Positions 25,592 through 34,282 of a stretch of 64,000 nucleotides of DNA are shown here, one piece after another. Under the pieces are notes generated by a model that saw nothing but the letters and a program-made list of their open reading frames with translations, had not been told where the DNA came from and searched no databases. The stretch lies in the NCBI RefSeq assembly GCF_026341035.1, contig NZ_JAPEOQ010000001.1, forward strand, positions 3,658,001-3,722,000. Direction: 5' to 3'. The position numbers and the translations under genes were made by a program. How positions within the stretch are numbered: position 1 is the stretch's first letter; each line of letters starts with the position of its first letter. This DNA comes from Streptomyces sp. NBC_01016. GTDB taxonomy: Bacteria > Actinomycetota > Actinomycetes > Streptomycetales > Streptomycetaceae.

Positions 25592-26086
25592 TCAGCCGGT
25601 GACCGGCTCGCCGTTCTCCAGCTCGACCGTGCCCGATCCGCTGTCCAGCACGTCGAGGGCGGCGCTCACCCGCCGGCCCAGCGACCCGAGCAGGTACGCG
25701 CCGAGCTCGGCGCGCTCCACGAACCGCCACGACAGCAGCTCCTCCTCCTGCAGCCGGATGGCCTTCTGCTGCGCCTCGGTCAGGACCCCGCCGTCGTAGA
25801 GGTACGCCACGAGCGGCGGCCGCCCCGTCCCCGGCACCCAGTCCACGGCAAGGAGTCGCCCCACGGGTACGTCGAGCCCGATCTCCTCCAGCGTCTCGCG
25901 GCGCGCGCCCTGCCGCGGCGACTCCCCGTCGTCCGACTCCACGGTGCCGCCGGGCAGCGCCCAGCCCTCCCGGTAATTGGGCTCGACGAGCAGCACCCGC
26001 CCCTCCGCGTCCCGGAACAGTGCGGCGGCGCCGACCAGGACGCGGGGGAGGCCTGCGATGTACGTGGCGTAGTCAAGGGTGGTCAT
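25592..26086 (-). CDS. NUDIX hydrolase
   Basis: A 164-residue phosphohydrolase. The Nudix box is GGTVESDDGESPRQGARR followed by ETLEEIGLDV. The REx2EExG helix that binds Mg2+ is intact, but there are two extra residues between the GG and the first Glu compared with the usual spacing. Nudix enzymes cleave nucleoside diphosphates linked to another group, such as ADP-ribose, NADH or oxidised dNTPs. The neighbourhood of sirtuin and ADP-ribosylglycohydrolase makes ADP-ribose a reasonable but unproven substrate. Confidence 0.9.
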   Translation of the reverse strand: MTTLDYATYIAGLPRVLVGAAALFRDAEGRVLLVEPNYREGWALPGGTVESDDGESPRQGARRETLEEIGLDVPVGRLLAVDWVPGTGRPPLVAYLYDGGVLTEAQQKAIRLQEEELLSWRFVERAELGAYLLGSLGRRVSAALDVLDSGSGTVELENGEPVTG

Positions 26087-26114
26087 CGGGCCACCCTAAT
26101 AGCGCCATCTGTGC

Positions 26115-26174
26115 GGGTTCGGGGGCGGGTTTCGGTGCGGGTTTCGGTGCGGGGCCAGGCGTGGGATTCGGTGC
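26115..26174. repeat. Degenerate 12-bp tandem repeat
   Basis: About five units related to GGGTTTCGGTGC; two adjacent copies at 26127-26150 are exact. It fills the short gap between the AraC-type gene stop and the Nudix start. It could be slippage-prone spacer DNA; no function is visible. Confidence 0.7.
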
Positions 26175-26178
26175 GGTT

Positions 26179-27066
26179 TCAGGTCGTGGCGGGCCAGGTG
26201 TCCGGCCATGCCACGTCGTCGATCGCGAGCCACGGTGCGCGGGCCACGACGGTGGGGGTGAGGCCGGTGAACTCCCGTACGTCGCGGTGCAGATGGGGCT
26301 GGTCGACGTAGCCGCAGGCGGTGGCGACGTCGGCGGCCGGGCGCCCCGCAGCCAGCAGATGGGCGGCGTGGTCGAACCGTACGAGGCGGGCGGCGCGCTT
26401 GGGGGTGATGCCCAGTTGGGACCGGAAGCGGGCGCACAGCCTGCCCCGGCTCCAGCCGACCTCGTCCGCAAGGCCTTCGACCCGCACCCGCCCCCGGCGG
26501 GCCAGCGTCCGCCGCCAGATGTGGGCGACCTCGGGATCGACCCGTGGGGAGGTGTCGAGGCGGCGGCCGATGACCTCTGTCGCGATCGCGAACCGCTCGT
26601 GCCAGGAACCGGCGGCGCGCAGTCTGCCCTCGAACCCGTCCGCAGAGTGCCCCCAGGTATCGGCGAGGGACACCACGGTCCCGCTGAGGTCGGCCGACGC
26701 GCCGAACACCGCGGTCGCCAGGGCCGGTTGGAGACGTATCTGGAGACATGTGCCCACCCGTCCCGAGGTCCGGAGCTCGCCGGGGAGCAGCCCGATGACG
26801 GCGCTGCCGCGTCCGGTCCTGCCCTGGCTGTCGTAGACGATGTCGTCCTCGTCGCTCAGGTCGATGAGCAGGGTGACGGACGGGTGCGCGACCATGCTGA
26901 TGTTCATGGGGGCGGGGGTGCCGGGGACGCGCTGACTGAACCCGGCCATGCTGATCCCCGGCAGCCGGAGCGCCGGGGGCGGGACCGAGATGTCCATCGC
27001 GTCCCAGTCGGGTGGGGCCCCGATGGCTGCCCCGATGGTTGTCCCGATTGTCTCGATCGGCGGCAT
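26179..27066 (-). CDS. AraC family transcriptional regulator
   Basis: A 295-residue regulator. The C-terminal 100 residues hold two helix-turn-helix units: VEGLADEVGWSRGRLCARFR with LGITPKRAARLVRF, then PAADVATACGYVDQPHLHRD with FTGLTPTVV. The N-terminal 180 residues resemble a cupin-like sensor but give no ligand. It starts 9 bp after the stop of the alpha/beta hydrolase gene on the same strand, so the two are probably one transcript. Confidence 0.9.
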   Translation of the reverse strand: MPPIETIGTTIGAAIGAPPDWDAMDISVPPPALRLPGISMAGFSQRVPGTPAPMNISMVAHPSVTLLIDLSDEDDIVYDSQGRTGRGSAVIGLLPGELRTSGRVGTCLQIRLQPALATAVFGASADLSGTVVSLADTWGHSADGFEGRLRAAGSWHERFAIATEVIGRRLDTSPRVDPEVAHIWRRTLARRGRVRVEGLADEVGWSRGRLCARFRSQLGITPKRAARLVRFDHAAHLLAAGRPAADVATACGYVDQPHLHRDVREFTGLTPTVVARAPWLAIDDVAWPDTWPATT

Positions 27067-27075
27067 GTGGCCAGT

Positions 27076-27912
27076 CTAGGACCGTGGTTGGCGTGCCGTC
27101 GCGACGAAGTCCAGCAACAGTTCGCCGGTCGCCTCCGGGGCTTCGAGGAGGGGGAGGTGCCCGACGCCGGGCAGCATCTCCACGCGCGCGTTCGGCACCG
27201 TCGCGTAGCTCTGCGCCGACGCCGGGTCCCAACGGGGGTCGGCGGCACCGAAGATGACCAACACCGGGATGCCGAGCGGGGCGAGCCGCTCGGGCACCGT
27301 GCGCTCGGTGATGTACGCGCCGTTCTCGCGCAGGACCGCCCGGAACGCGCCGTACGGGATGCCCTGCACGCCTGCGATCAGCTCCTCCGGAACGTCCACG
27401 GGGCGGGCGGCCGTCGACCTGATGCCCGCGCGGACCCAGGCGTCCGAGCGCATCGACCAGATGAGCCGGCCGAGCGGCGGGCCCGTCAGGAAGCGCAGGA
27501 TGAACGGCTGCGGGAGGAGCGCGTCCATGCGCGGGCCCGAGCTGATCAGCGTGAGCGAGCGCACCAGGTCGGGGCGCTGTTCGGCGAGTGCGGTGGCGAT
27601 GTAGCCCCCGCTGGAGTGCCCGGCCACGGCGACGTCCCGCAGCCCGAGATCGTCGAGCAGCTCGGCCAACGCGGCGGCCTGCGCCGGTACTTCGTAGGTC
27701 GGGGCGGGCGGGGAGTGGCCGCAGCCGGGCAGGTCGACCCGGATGACGTGATGGTGTTCCGCGAGGGCCGGGACCATCGGGATCCAGCAGCCGCCCGCGG
27801 CCCCGGATCCGTGGATGAGCAGGAGGGGCGGCGCCTGTGGCGGGCCGTCGTGGACCACGTGCATCCCGTGCGAGAGTTCAACGTCGTACGTAGTCATACG
27901 GCGAGGGTGCAC
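27076..27912 (-). CDS. Alpha/beta-fold hydrolase
   Basis: A 278-residue hydrolase. The nucleophile elbow is GHSSGGY, the oxyanion HGSGAAGG motif precedes it, the acid is in FGAADPRWD and the base is in VGHLPLLEAPE, giving a complete Ser-Asp-His triad. The GTG at 27912 has GGGAG about ten bases upstream; ATG 27897 is an alternative that removes five residues. Substrate specificity cannot be assigned. It is adjacent to an AraC-type regulator on the same strand. Confidence 0.88.
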   Translation of the reverse strand: MHPRRMTTYDVELSHGMHVVHDGPPQAPPLLLIHGSGAAGGCWIPMVPALAEHHHVIRVDLPGCGHSPPAPTYEVPAQAAALAELLDDLGLRDVAVAGHSSGGYIATALAEQRPDLVRSLTLISSGPRMDALLPQPFILRFLTGPPLGRLIWSMRSDAWVRAGIRSTAARPVDVPEELIAGVQGIPYGAFRAVLRENGAYITERTVPERLAPLGIPVLVIFGAADPRWDPASAQSYATVPNARVEMLPGVGHLPLLEAPEATGELLLDFVATARQPRS

Positions 27913-27972
27913 GGGCCGCGGGCTCCCGGTCTTGTAAAAATGTCGCGCCCGGGGTGAGAGGGCTGGGCACGC

Positions 27973-29070
27973 TTACGACAGGTCCTGGTTCCCGGCCAAC
28001 TCCAGGGTACGCGCCGCCAGTTCACTGATACGTACGCCGTCGAAGCCGAACACCGCGCTACGGACCCGGTCCTCCAGAGGCTCGGTCCACTGCGCGGGGA
28101 TCGCGGCGGCGCCGCACAGCACCCCCGCGAACGAACCCGCCGTCGCGCCGTTCGAGTCCGTGTCGAGGCCGCCGCGGACCGTCAGGGGCACGGTGCGGGT
28201 GAAGTCCCCGTCGCCGTACAGCAGACCCGCGGTGAGCACCGCGGCGTTCGGGACCGTGTGGATCCAGCCGAGGCCCGCCGTCTCCTCGGCGACCGTGGCG
28301 AGCGTCTCCTCCCATGTCAGCCGCGAGTCGTGCAGGGAGGCCGTGCGGCGTACGACGCGGGCCAGGCGGCTGCTCGCGGGGATCACGCAGAGCGCGGCGT
28401 CGAGGGCGGCGCGCGGGGTCGGCGCGGTGAAGGCGGCGGAGATCAGGGCGGCCGCCCACATCGCGCCGTAGACGCCGTTGCCGGTGTGCGAGAGGACCGC
28501 GTCGCGGCGGGCCAGGGAGGCGGCGCGACGCGGGGCGCCCGGGTTGGTCCAGGCGAAGACGTCCGCGCGGATCAGGGCGCCGATCCACTCCTGGTGGGGG
28601 TTGTCGAACGTCGCCGTGAGCGGCGGCTTCAGTCCGTTCGCGAGATTCCGGTACGCCGCGCGCTCCGCCGTGAACGTCTGGAGGTAGGGGAGCCGGAGCA
28701 GCCACAGCTCGCCGACCTGCTCCGTGGTGAACGCGAAACCGTGGGTCTCCAGGAGGTGCAGGCCGAGCACCGCGTAGTCCACGTCGTCGTCGCGGCAGCT
28801 GCCGTGGATGCGGCCGCGCACGCACTGGCGCCACTCGGGACGCAGCGCCAGCGCCACCTCGTCCGACGGGGGCTCGGGCAGATAATCGGTCAGGGGCAGG
28901 GCCTCGGCCTGCCGCAGATAGCGGTCGATGCGCTCGCGCGTCCACACCTCGCCCTGCTCGACCGGCTTGCCGAGCATGTTGCCGGCGATCCGGCCGAGCC
29001 AGCCGCCGAGCACACGGTCGGCGAGGGCGCGTTCGGTGAGGTCGGTGAGCCGGGGGCTCGTTGGCGTCAT
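27973..29070 (-). CDS. ADP-ribosylglycohydrolase family protein
   Basis: A 365-residue all-helical protein of the ADP-ribosylglycohydrolase family. Metal-binding acidic clusters are visible: GSCRDDDVDYAV at residues 90-101 and RGGLDTDSNGATAGSFAG in the last quarter; RIAGNMLGKPVE near the N-terminus is the third conserved block. Members remove ADP-ribose from proteins or small molecules. I used ATG 29070 because the upstream TTG at 29100 adds ten unconserved residues. Activity on protein, DNA or nucleotide is not decided by sequence. Confidence 0.9.
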   Translation of the reverse strand: MTPTSPRLTDLTERALADRVLGGWLGRIAGNMLGKPVEQGEVWTRERIDRYLRQAEALPLTDYLPEPPSDEVALALRPEWRQCVRGRIHGSCRDDDVDYAVLGLHLLETHGFAFTTEQVGELWLLRLPYLQTFTAERAAYRNLANGLKPPLTATFDNPHQEWIGALIRADVFAWTNPGAPRRAASLARRDAVLSHTGNGVYGAMWAAALISAAFTAPTPRAALDAALCVIPASSRLARVVRRTASLHDSRLTWEETLATVAEETAGLGWIHTVPNAAVLTAGLLYGDGDFTRTVPLTVRGGLDTDSNGATAGSFAGVLCGAAAIPAQWTEPLEDRVRSAVFGFDGVRISELAARTLELAGNQDLS

Positions 29071-29258
29071 GAGACCGGTGTACCCGCTTTTGAAGATCAA
29101 CGGTCGCGCTGGTTTGCGGCTCTTTGTACGCGTATTCCGGCGGCGATCGCCGGTCCGCGGACCGGACGACCATGGGCAGCGGCCCCCTCCTGCGGTTAAG
29201 GTCGCAGCGGCGCGACTGCCTTGCCTCGAGCAAGGCGCAACAGCAAGGGGAGAGCAAG

Positions 29259-30410
29259 GTGGCGGACGCTGCAGGGGCTGCGCGGCACGTGTTGATCGCG
29301 GCGGACAAGTTCAAGGGCTCGCTCACCGCGGTGCAGGTCGCACAGCGTGTGACGGCGGGTCTGCACCGGGTCGCGCCCGAGGTCACGGTGGAGTCCGTGC
29401 CGGTCGCGGACGGTGGCGACGGGACGGTGGCGGCGGCGGTCGCGGCCGGGTTCGAGCGCCGCGAGGTCCGGGTGACCGGGCCGCTCGGTGAGCCGGTCGT
29501 CGCCGCGTACGCGCTGCGCGAGGGCACGGCCGTCGTGGAGATGGCGGAGGCGTCAGGCCTCCAGCTGCTGCCCGAGGGCGAGTTCGCGCCGCTCACGGCG
29601 ACGACGTACGGGTCCGGTGAGGTGATCACCGCGGCGCTCGACGCCGGGGCGCGCTCGATCGTGTTCGGTGTGGGCGGCAGCGCCACGACGGACGGCGGCG
29701 CGGGCATGCTGGTGGCGCTCGGCGCGCGGCTGCTGGACGCGGAGGGCGCGCCGGTCGGGCCGGGCGGTGGCGCGCTCGCGGGCCTGGCCTCGGCCGATCT
29801 GTCCGGGCTCGACGCGCGGCTTGCCGATGTCGAACTCGTCCTGGCGAGCGACGTCGACAATCCGCTGACCGGGCCGAAGGGTGCGCCCGCGATCTACGGT
29901 CCGCAGAAGGGTGCCACTCCGCAGGACGTCGCCGAGCTGGACGCGGCGCTCGCCCACTACGCGAAGGTGCTGTCCGAGTCGGTGGGGCCGAAGGCGCTCG
30001 AGTACGCGGAGTCGCCGGGGGCCGGTGCCGCGGGTGGCATCGGGTTCGGGGCGCTGGTCGGGCTCGGGGCGAGCTTCCGGCCCGGTATCGAGGTCATGCT
30101 CGACGTTCTCGGCTTCGCGTCCGCGTTGGAGCGGGCCGGGCTCGTGATCACCGGCGAGGGCTCGCTGGACGAGCAGACGCTGCACGGGAAGGCACCGGCG
30201 GGTGTCGCGTCGGCGGCGCGGGCGGCGGGTGTCGAGGTCGTCGCCGTGTGCGGGCGGCTCGCGCTGGCGCCGGAGGTGCTGGGGCGGGCCGGAATCCGCC
30301 GCGCGTACGCGCTCACTGACGTGGAGCCGGATGTGGCCCGCTGCATCGCCGAGGCGGGGCCGATCCTGGAGGACGTCGCCGCGTCCATCGCGGAGGACTT
30401 CTTGCGCTGA
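29259..30410 (+). CDS. Glycerate kinase (GckA/GlxK type II)
   Basis: A 383-residue kinase that phosphorylates D-glycerate for entry to lower glycolysis. DKFKGSL near the N-terminus, ADGGDGT, and GGSATTDGGAGML are the family signatures; GAAGGIGFG and TGEGSLDEQTLHGKAP lie in the C-terminal lobe. GTG at 29259 follows AAGGGGAG with six bases, so the longer frame from 29124 is rejected. It stands alone on the plus strand and ends just before a repeat-rich gap. Confidence 0.94.
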   Translation: MADAAGAARHVLIAADKFKGSLTAVQVAQRVTAGLHRVAPEVTVESVPVADGGDGTVAAAVAAGFERREVRVTGPLGEPVVAAYALREGTAVVEMAEASGLQLLPEGEFAPLTATTYGSGEVITAALDAGARSIVFGVGGSATTDGGAGMLVALGARLLDAEGAPVGPGGGALAGLASADLSGLDARLADVELVLASDVDNPLTGPKGAPAIYGPQKGATPQDVAELDAALAHYAKVLSESVGPKALEYAESPGAGAAGGIGFGALVGLGASFRPGIEVMLDVLGFASALERAGLVITGEGSLDEQTLHGKAPAGVASAARAAGVEVVAVCGRLALAPEVLGRAGIRRAYALTDVEPDVARCIAEAGPILEDVAASIAEDFLR

Positions 30411-30501
30411 GGCGGGGCGGGGGTCGGCGGCTTCGCCGGTGTTGCGTTCCGGCGGGGTGCCGTGGGCGGGGCCCTGCGTTTCCGTTGCGCGGCACCGGGG
30501 G

Positions 30502-30548
30502 CCGCCTTGCCCACCCTGCCGCCCTTGGCGGCAGATTGCCCAAGGCGG
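30502..30548. repeat. 47-bp nested palindrome, copy 1 (loop CTT)
   Basis: Structure: outer arm CCGCCTTG, spacer CCCACCC, inner arm TGCCGCC, loop CTT, inner arm GGCGGCA, spacer GATTGCC, outer arm CAAGGCGG. Both arm pairs are perfect. Two more copies lie at 40419-40465 and 58804-58850 and differ only in the loop triplet. CACCGGGG-like sequence precedes each copy. Confidence 0.9.
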
Positions 30549-30596
30549 GGCGGCCACATCCTGCATGTTGCCCAAGGCGGGGCGGCCACATCCTGC
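30536..30596. repeat. Direct 29-bp duplication of the palindrome's right arm
   Basis: A 29-bp block beginning TTGCCCAAGGCGGGGCGG and ending CCACATCCTGC occurs at 30536-30564 and again, exactly, at 30568-30596. The first copy starts inside the nested palindrome, so the right arm has been duplicated locally. It lies just upstream of the glutaredoxin gene. Confidence 0.9.
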
Positions 30597-30619
30597 CCGT
30601 GCCGATAGCCTGCGTCACC

Positions 30620-31057
30620 ATGATGCGCGCATGGATCCTGCCGATGGTGTTTGTGCTCAGTGGCTCGGCCCTCGCGACCGGGCAGTTCCTCAACGGCAGT
30701 CCCGCCATGGCCACGGCACTCCTGCTGGCGTTTCTCGTGCTCGCCGCCGTGAACTCGCCCGTGATCTTCCCGAGGTCGATCGGCGCGCAGGAGGCGCAGC
30801 GTCGCAGCGCGGCCGACGGCCGGCCGGTTGTCTTCTGGCGTCCGGGCTGCAAGTTCTGCATACGGCTGCGCCTCCGGCTCGGCCGCAGCGCCCGCCGGCT
30901 GCACTGGGTCAACATCTGGCACGACCCGGCAGGAGCCGCCGCGGTGAGGGTCGCCAACGGCGGCAACGAGACCGTGCCGACCGTCGTCGTGGCGGGCCGG
31001 CCCCACACCAACCCGGACCCCGAGTGGGTGCGCGAACAGCTCTCCGCTTCCGGGTGA
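30620..31057 (+). CDS. Membrane-anchored glutaredoxin/mycoredoxin-like protein
   Basis: A 145-residue protein. Two hydrophobic stretches in the first 55 residues (WILPMVFVLSGSALA and ATALLLAFLVLAAV) would anchor it in the membrane. The C-terminal part is a glutaredoxin fold with the redox motif RPGCKFC and the cis-proline TVPTVVV. It probably reduces mixed disulfides, with mycothiol the expected actinobacterial thiol. I used the first of two adjacent ATGs. Reading further upstream would run through the palindromic repeats. Confidence 0.85.
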   Translation: MMRAWILPMVFVLSGSALATGQFLNGSPAMATALLLAFLVLAAVNSPVIFPRSIGAQEAQRRSAADGRPVVFWRPGCKFCIRLRLRLGRSARRLHWVNIWHDPAGAAAVRVANGGNETVPTVVVAGRPHTNPDPEWVREQLSASG

Positions 31058-31288
31058 CCGCAGAATTGCCCCCTCGTGCTCCCGCCGGAATCGCCCCGCC
31101 CCGACCCTCGGTGCCCCCGTGCAGGCCGGTTCCGGCAGGTCGTGGGTGGCAGGGCCGCCGCCGGGGCCGCACAAGGTCTCGTGCCCGTTCCGGGCCGCGC
31201 GCGACACCGCCTCCCAAGCCGCTCACCTGCCAGAATGCGGGCCCCCGGGTAGCCTGGGGCGTGTCAACTCGCCGGTGAGGGAGACTTG

Positions 31289-32020
31289 TTGAAGCGATAC
31301 ATGCGCACCACGGATGACGTCCTGGAGATGCTCGACCGGGCCTTCCCGAGTACCGGCGGAGCCGACTGGTGGGATCGGTTCTATGGCGACCGGGAGCGGG
31401 ACGTTCCGTTCTTCGTCGAGAAGGCCGACGAGAATCTCGTCGCCCACCTCGACAAGGGGCCGATCCGCCCGGAGGGCCGCGCGCTGGACCTCGGGTGCGG
31501 GCCAGGCCGCAACGCCCTGCACCTCGCCGCCCGCGGCTTCGACGTGGACGCCGTCGACCTGTCCGCCACCGCCGTGGCATGGGGCAAGGAGCGGGCCGCG
31601 GCCGCAGCCGCGGACGTACGGTTCCACCAGGGGGACATCTTCGACGTCCAACTCCCGTACGACACGTACGACGTGGTGTACGACTCCGGGTGCCTGCACC
31701 ACCTCCCGCCGCACCGCCGCATCAGCTATCTCGCCCTGCTCGACCGCGTACTCGCGCCCGGCGGCTACTTCGGACTCGTCTGTTTCGCCGCGGGAGCGAT
31801 GGGCTCCGAAGCGTCCGACGAGGAGCTGTACCGGAGCGGCGACCTTGAAGGCGGTATCGCCTTCGCCACCGATGAACTGCGCCACATCTTCGACGAGTTG
31901 GAGGAGGTCGAGATCCGGCCCATGGCCGCGCAGGGCGAGGGATCGGCGACGTACGGCGTGCCCTTCCTCCTCACCGCGTTGTTCCGGCGTCCCGAACCCG
32001 ATCCCCGCTCACCCCGGTGA
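31289..32020 (+). CDS. Class I SAM-dependent methyltransferase
   Basis: A 243-residue methyltransferase. Motif I is LDLGCGPGRNALHLAARG, with an acidic VDAVDLS as motif II and VYDSGCLHHLPPHRR as motif IV. The TTG at 31289 is five bases after AGGGAG; an adjacent TTG (31286) and ATG 31301 are alternatives. The substrate is unknown; the fold suits a small molecule. It is convergent with the PucR-type gene and the coding ends overlap by 12 bp. Confidence 0.88.
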   Translation: MKRYMRTTDDVLEMLDRAFPSTGGADWWDRFYGDRERDVPFFVEKADENLVAHLDKGPIRPEGRALDLGCGPGRNALHLAARGFDVDAVDLSATAVAWGKERAAAAAADVRFHQGDIFDVQLPYDTYDVVYDSGCLHHLPPHRRISYLALLDRVLAPGGYFGLVCFAAGAMGSEASDEELYRSGDLEGGIAFATDELRHIFDELEEVEIRPMAAQGEGSATYGVPFLLTALFRRPEPDPRSPR

Positions 32021-33205
32021 CAACCGGTACGCGTCCAGCGCCAGCGTCATCTCCATCAGATCCCGTGGCCGCGACAGCGAACGCGACGTCAACTGCTCCA
32101 GCCTGCGCAGCCGGTTGAAGACCGTGTTGCGGTGGCAGTACAGGCGCCCCGCCGCCCGTCCCGCCGACCCCTCGCACGCCAGCCACGCGTCCAGCGTCTC
32201 CAACAGGACCGCCCGGTCGGCCGGTTCGAGCGCGAGGAGCTCGCCGAAGACGCCCGACACCAGACGCTGGGCGAGGTCCGGCTGGCTCACCACCAGTGCC
32301 GTCGGCATCCGCTCGTCCAGGCGGACCACCCCCGTGGTGTCCGGCGGGCAGGTGCGCAACGCGAGTTCGGCGAGGCGGCGGGCGTGGCCGAGCTCGGCGA
32401 GCCCCTTGACGACGGGGCTGACCCCGCCGGGGCCGGGGCAGCGGCCGTCGAGCAGCGCCGCCAGGTCGTCCAGCGTGCGGCCCGCCCCGAGCGCCGCCAC
32501 CCCCACCTCGCAGTCCGCCCGCATCCGCCATACGAACCGGAACCGCGGGTCCTGGATCCGCCGGTGGAACGCCTCGCGCCCGCCCTGCCGCTCCACCCGG
32601 AGCACGACGACGGCGTACGGGCCGTGCTCGGGCAGGTCGAGGCCCGCTGCCGCGCGCGCCGCGAGGCCCGGCGCGGGGCGGCCGTCCAGGAGCGCGTCGA
32701 GCAGCGCCTGGGTCTGCTCGTCGGTACGGCGGCGCAGCTCCAACTCCGTTGCCCGGTACGCCTCTGAGGCCGCCTCGGCCTGCGCGTCCACCGCCGCCCA
32801 CACCATCGTCGCGGAACGCATCAGCGCCTTCAGCCGGGCCGGTTCGCCGCCCGCGCTCTCCATCAGGGCGTCCCAGACGAGATAGCCCGCGTTGCGGTAG
32901 GCGTGGATCAGGAGGTCGAGCGGCAGCCCCTGACCCGCCCGGCGCCGGCCCGCGTCCTCCGCGTACTCCAGGTCCTTGCGCGGCGAGTCGCGTGGCGCCG
33001 AGATCGTCTCGACGCCGATGCGCATCGCCTGCTCGGCCTCCCGCCACTGGGCGTCGTACGGCAGCACGCGCGCGTAGACGTCCGAGTGCGCGAAGAGCTG
33101 CCGCAGATGCTCGTCGACGAGTTCCGGCACCCGGTCGAGGAGCGTGCCGCAGGCCTCCTTCAGCAGCTGCCAGTCCTGGCCCGTGCGGTGTTTGCGTGTT
33201 CCCAT
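32009..33205 (-). CDS. PucR/CdaR-type transcriptional regulator
   Basis: A 398-residue regulator. The N-terminal half is a helical sensor, the middle a GGDEF-like domain without catalytic residues, and the C-terminus the PucR HTH: RAAGRLYCHRNTVFNRLRRL. ATG 33205 is preceded by GGGGAGGGG; the much longer frame to 34246 reads antisense through livF and is rejected. It is divergent from the branched-chain amino acid type ABC operon and probably controls it in response to the transported solute. An inverted repeat in the gap is a candidate site. Confidence 0.9.
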   Translation of the reverse strand: MGTRKHRTGQDWQLLKEACGTLLDRVPELVDEHLRQLFAHSDVYARVLPYDAQWREAEQAMRIGVETISAPRDSPRKDLEYAEDAGRRRAGQGLPLDLLIHAYRNAGYLVWDALMESAGGEPARLKALMRSATMVWAAVDAQAEAASEAYRATELELRRRTDEQTQALLDALLDGRPAPGLAARAAAGLDLPEHGPYAVVVLRVERQGGREAFHRRIQDPRFRFVWRMRADCEVGVAALGAGRTLDDLAALLDGRCPGPGGVSPVVKGLAELGHARRLAELALRTCPPDTTGVVRLDERMPTALVVSQPDLAQRLVSGVFGELLALEPADRAVLLETLDAWLACEGSAGRAAGRLYCHRNTVFNRLRRLEQLTSRSLSRPRDLMEMTLALDAYRLSPG

Positions 33206-33317
33206 CGCCCCTCCCCAACGAGCCGTACGAGTCGTTAAAGCGACGGCAAAGGACTCACCCGCTTGTGCGGAGGATGCCACCCGCCGCCCGTCCCCGGCAG
33301 GCCCCTGACACGCGGTC

Positions 33318-33333
33318 TTGTGCGCGGGCACAA
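33318..33333. promoter_or_regulatory. Inverted repeat between pucR-like and livF-like genes
   Basis: TTGTGC-GCGG-GCACAA, 6-bp arms and a 4-bp centre, lies in the 237-bp divergent gap. It is the clearest symmetry in that gap and a candidate operator for the PucR-type regulator. Six-base arms are short, so confidence is limited. Confidence 0.4.
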
Positions 33334-33442
33334 CCGGGGCGGTCAGGGGCTGGTCCCGCGCAGCGATTCGCGGGTCGCCCGTGGACGGGCCGTCCGCACG
33401 GTGCTGTCGTGAGCGCCACCGGTCCAGGGAGGGACGCACACA

Positions 33443-34282
33443 GTGACCGATGTGAGCGATGCAAGAGAACCAGGGCTCCTCGTCGACGACGTATCCGTCG
33501 GCTACGGGCCCGTACGCGCCCTGCGCGGAGTGACGTTGGAGGTACCTTCGGGGTCCGTCGTCGCCGTGCTCGGCGGCAACGGAGCGGGCAAGACGACGCT
33601 GCTGCGCGCCGTCTCGCGCACCCTCGGCTTCCACGGCGGGGCGGTGACGTCCGGCACGGTGGACTTCGGCGGCCGGCGGATCGGTGGCATGTCCGCCGAC
33701 CGTGTGGTGGCCGCCGGGGTCTGCCAAGTCCCTGAGGGGCGGCGGGTGTTCGCGCGGATGACCGTCGCGGACAATCTGCGGGCCGGGGCGCTCGGATCGC
33801 ACGGTTCGCGGGCCGCCAAGGCGGCGGCGCTGCGGCGCGTGCACGAACTCTTCCCCGTACTCGCCGACCGGGCGCAGCAGCGGGCGGGGCTGCTGTCCGG
33901 CGGCGAGCAGCAGATGCTGGCCGTGGGCCGCGCCCTGATGGCCGCGCCGAAACTGCTGCTCCTGGACGAACCGTCGCTGGGCCTCGCCCCGTTGATGGCC
34001 GCCCGGATCGCCGACACGATCCGCGAGATCAACGCCCAGGGCGTCTCCGTCCTCCTCGTCGAACAGAACGCGGCGCTCGCGCTGCGGCTCGCCTCGCACG
34101 CGTACGTCCTGGAGGTCGGCGAGATCACCCTGCACGGCCGCGCCGACGAACTCGCAGGATCCGACGAGGTGCGCCGCCGCTACCTGGGCGTGGTCGACGA
34201 GACGGCCGCGTCGGACGCCGCGGCCGCGACCGGCGGGTCCGCGCACACGCCGACGCTCAGCCGTTGGGGAGGCACGCGATGA
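33443..34282 (+). CDS. livF: Branched-chain amino acid-type ABC transporter ATPase, LivF
   Basis: A 279-residue ATPase. Walker A GGNGAGKT is at 44-51, the signature LLSGGEQQML, and Walker B LLLLDEPSLGL. VCQVPEGRRVF is the LivF-type Q-loop region. An alanine-rich tail extends past the usual end. GTG follows GGGAGGG. First gene of a five-gene HAAT-family importer (F-G-H-M-K order) and divergent from a PucR-type regulator. The solute could be branched-chain amino acids, urea or amides; the set as a whole does not decide. Confidence 0.92.
   Translation: MTDVSDAREPGLLVDDVSVGYGPVRALRGVTLEVPSGSVVAVLGGNGAGKTTLLRAVSRTLGFHGGAVTSGTVDFGGRRIGGMSADRVVAAGVCQVPEGRRVFARMTVADNLRAGALGSHGSRAAKAAALRRVHELFPVLADRAQQRAGLLSGGEQQMLAVGRALMAAPKLLLLDEPSLGLAPLMAARIADTIREINAQGVSVLLVEQNAALALRLASHAYVLEVGEITLHGRADELAGSDEVRRRYLGVVDETAASDAAAATGGSAHTPTLSRWGGTR

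Noticed and set aside
30411..30619. Insertion sequence remnant
   Set aside because: There is no transposase fragment or terminal inverted repeat of IS size; the pattern fits small palindromic repeats.
32009..34246. 745-codon version of the PucR-type regulator
   Set aside because: The added N-terminus reads antisense through livF; ATG 33205 has a strong ribosome site and matches family length.
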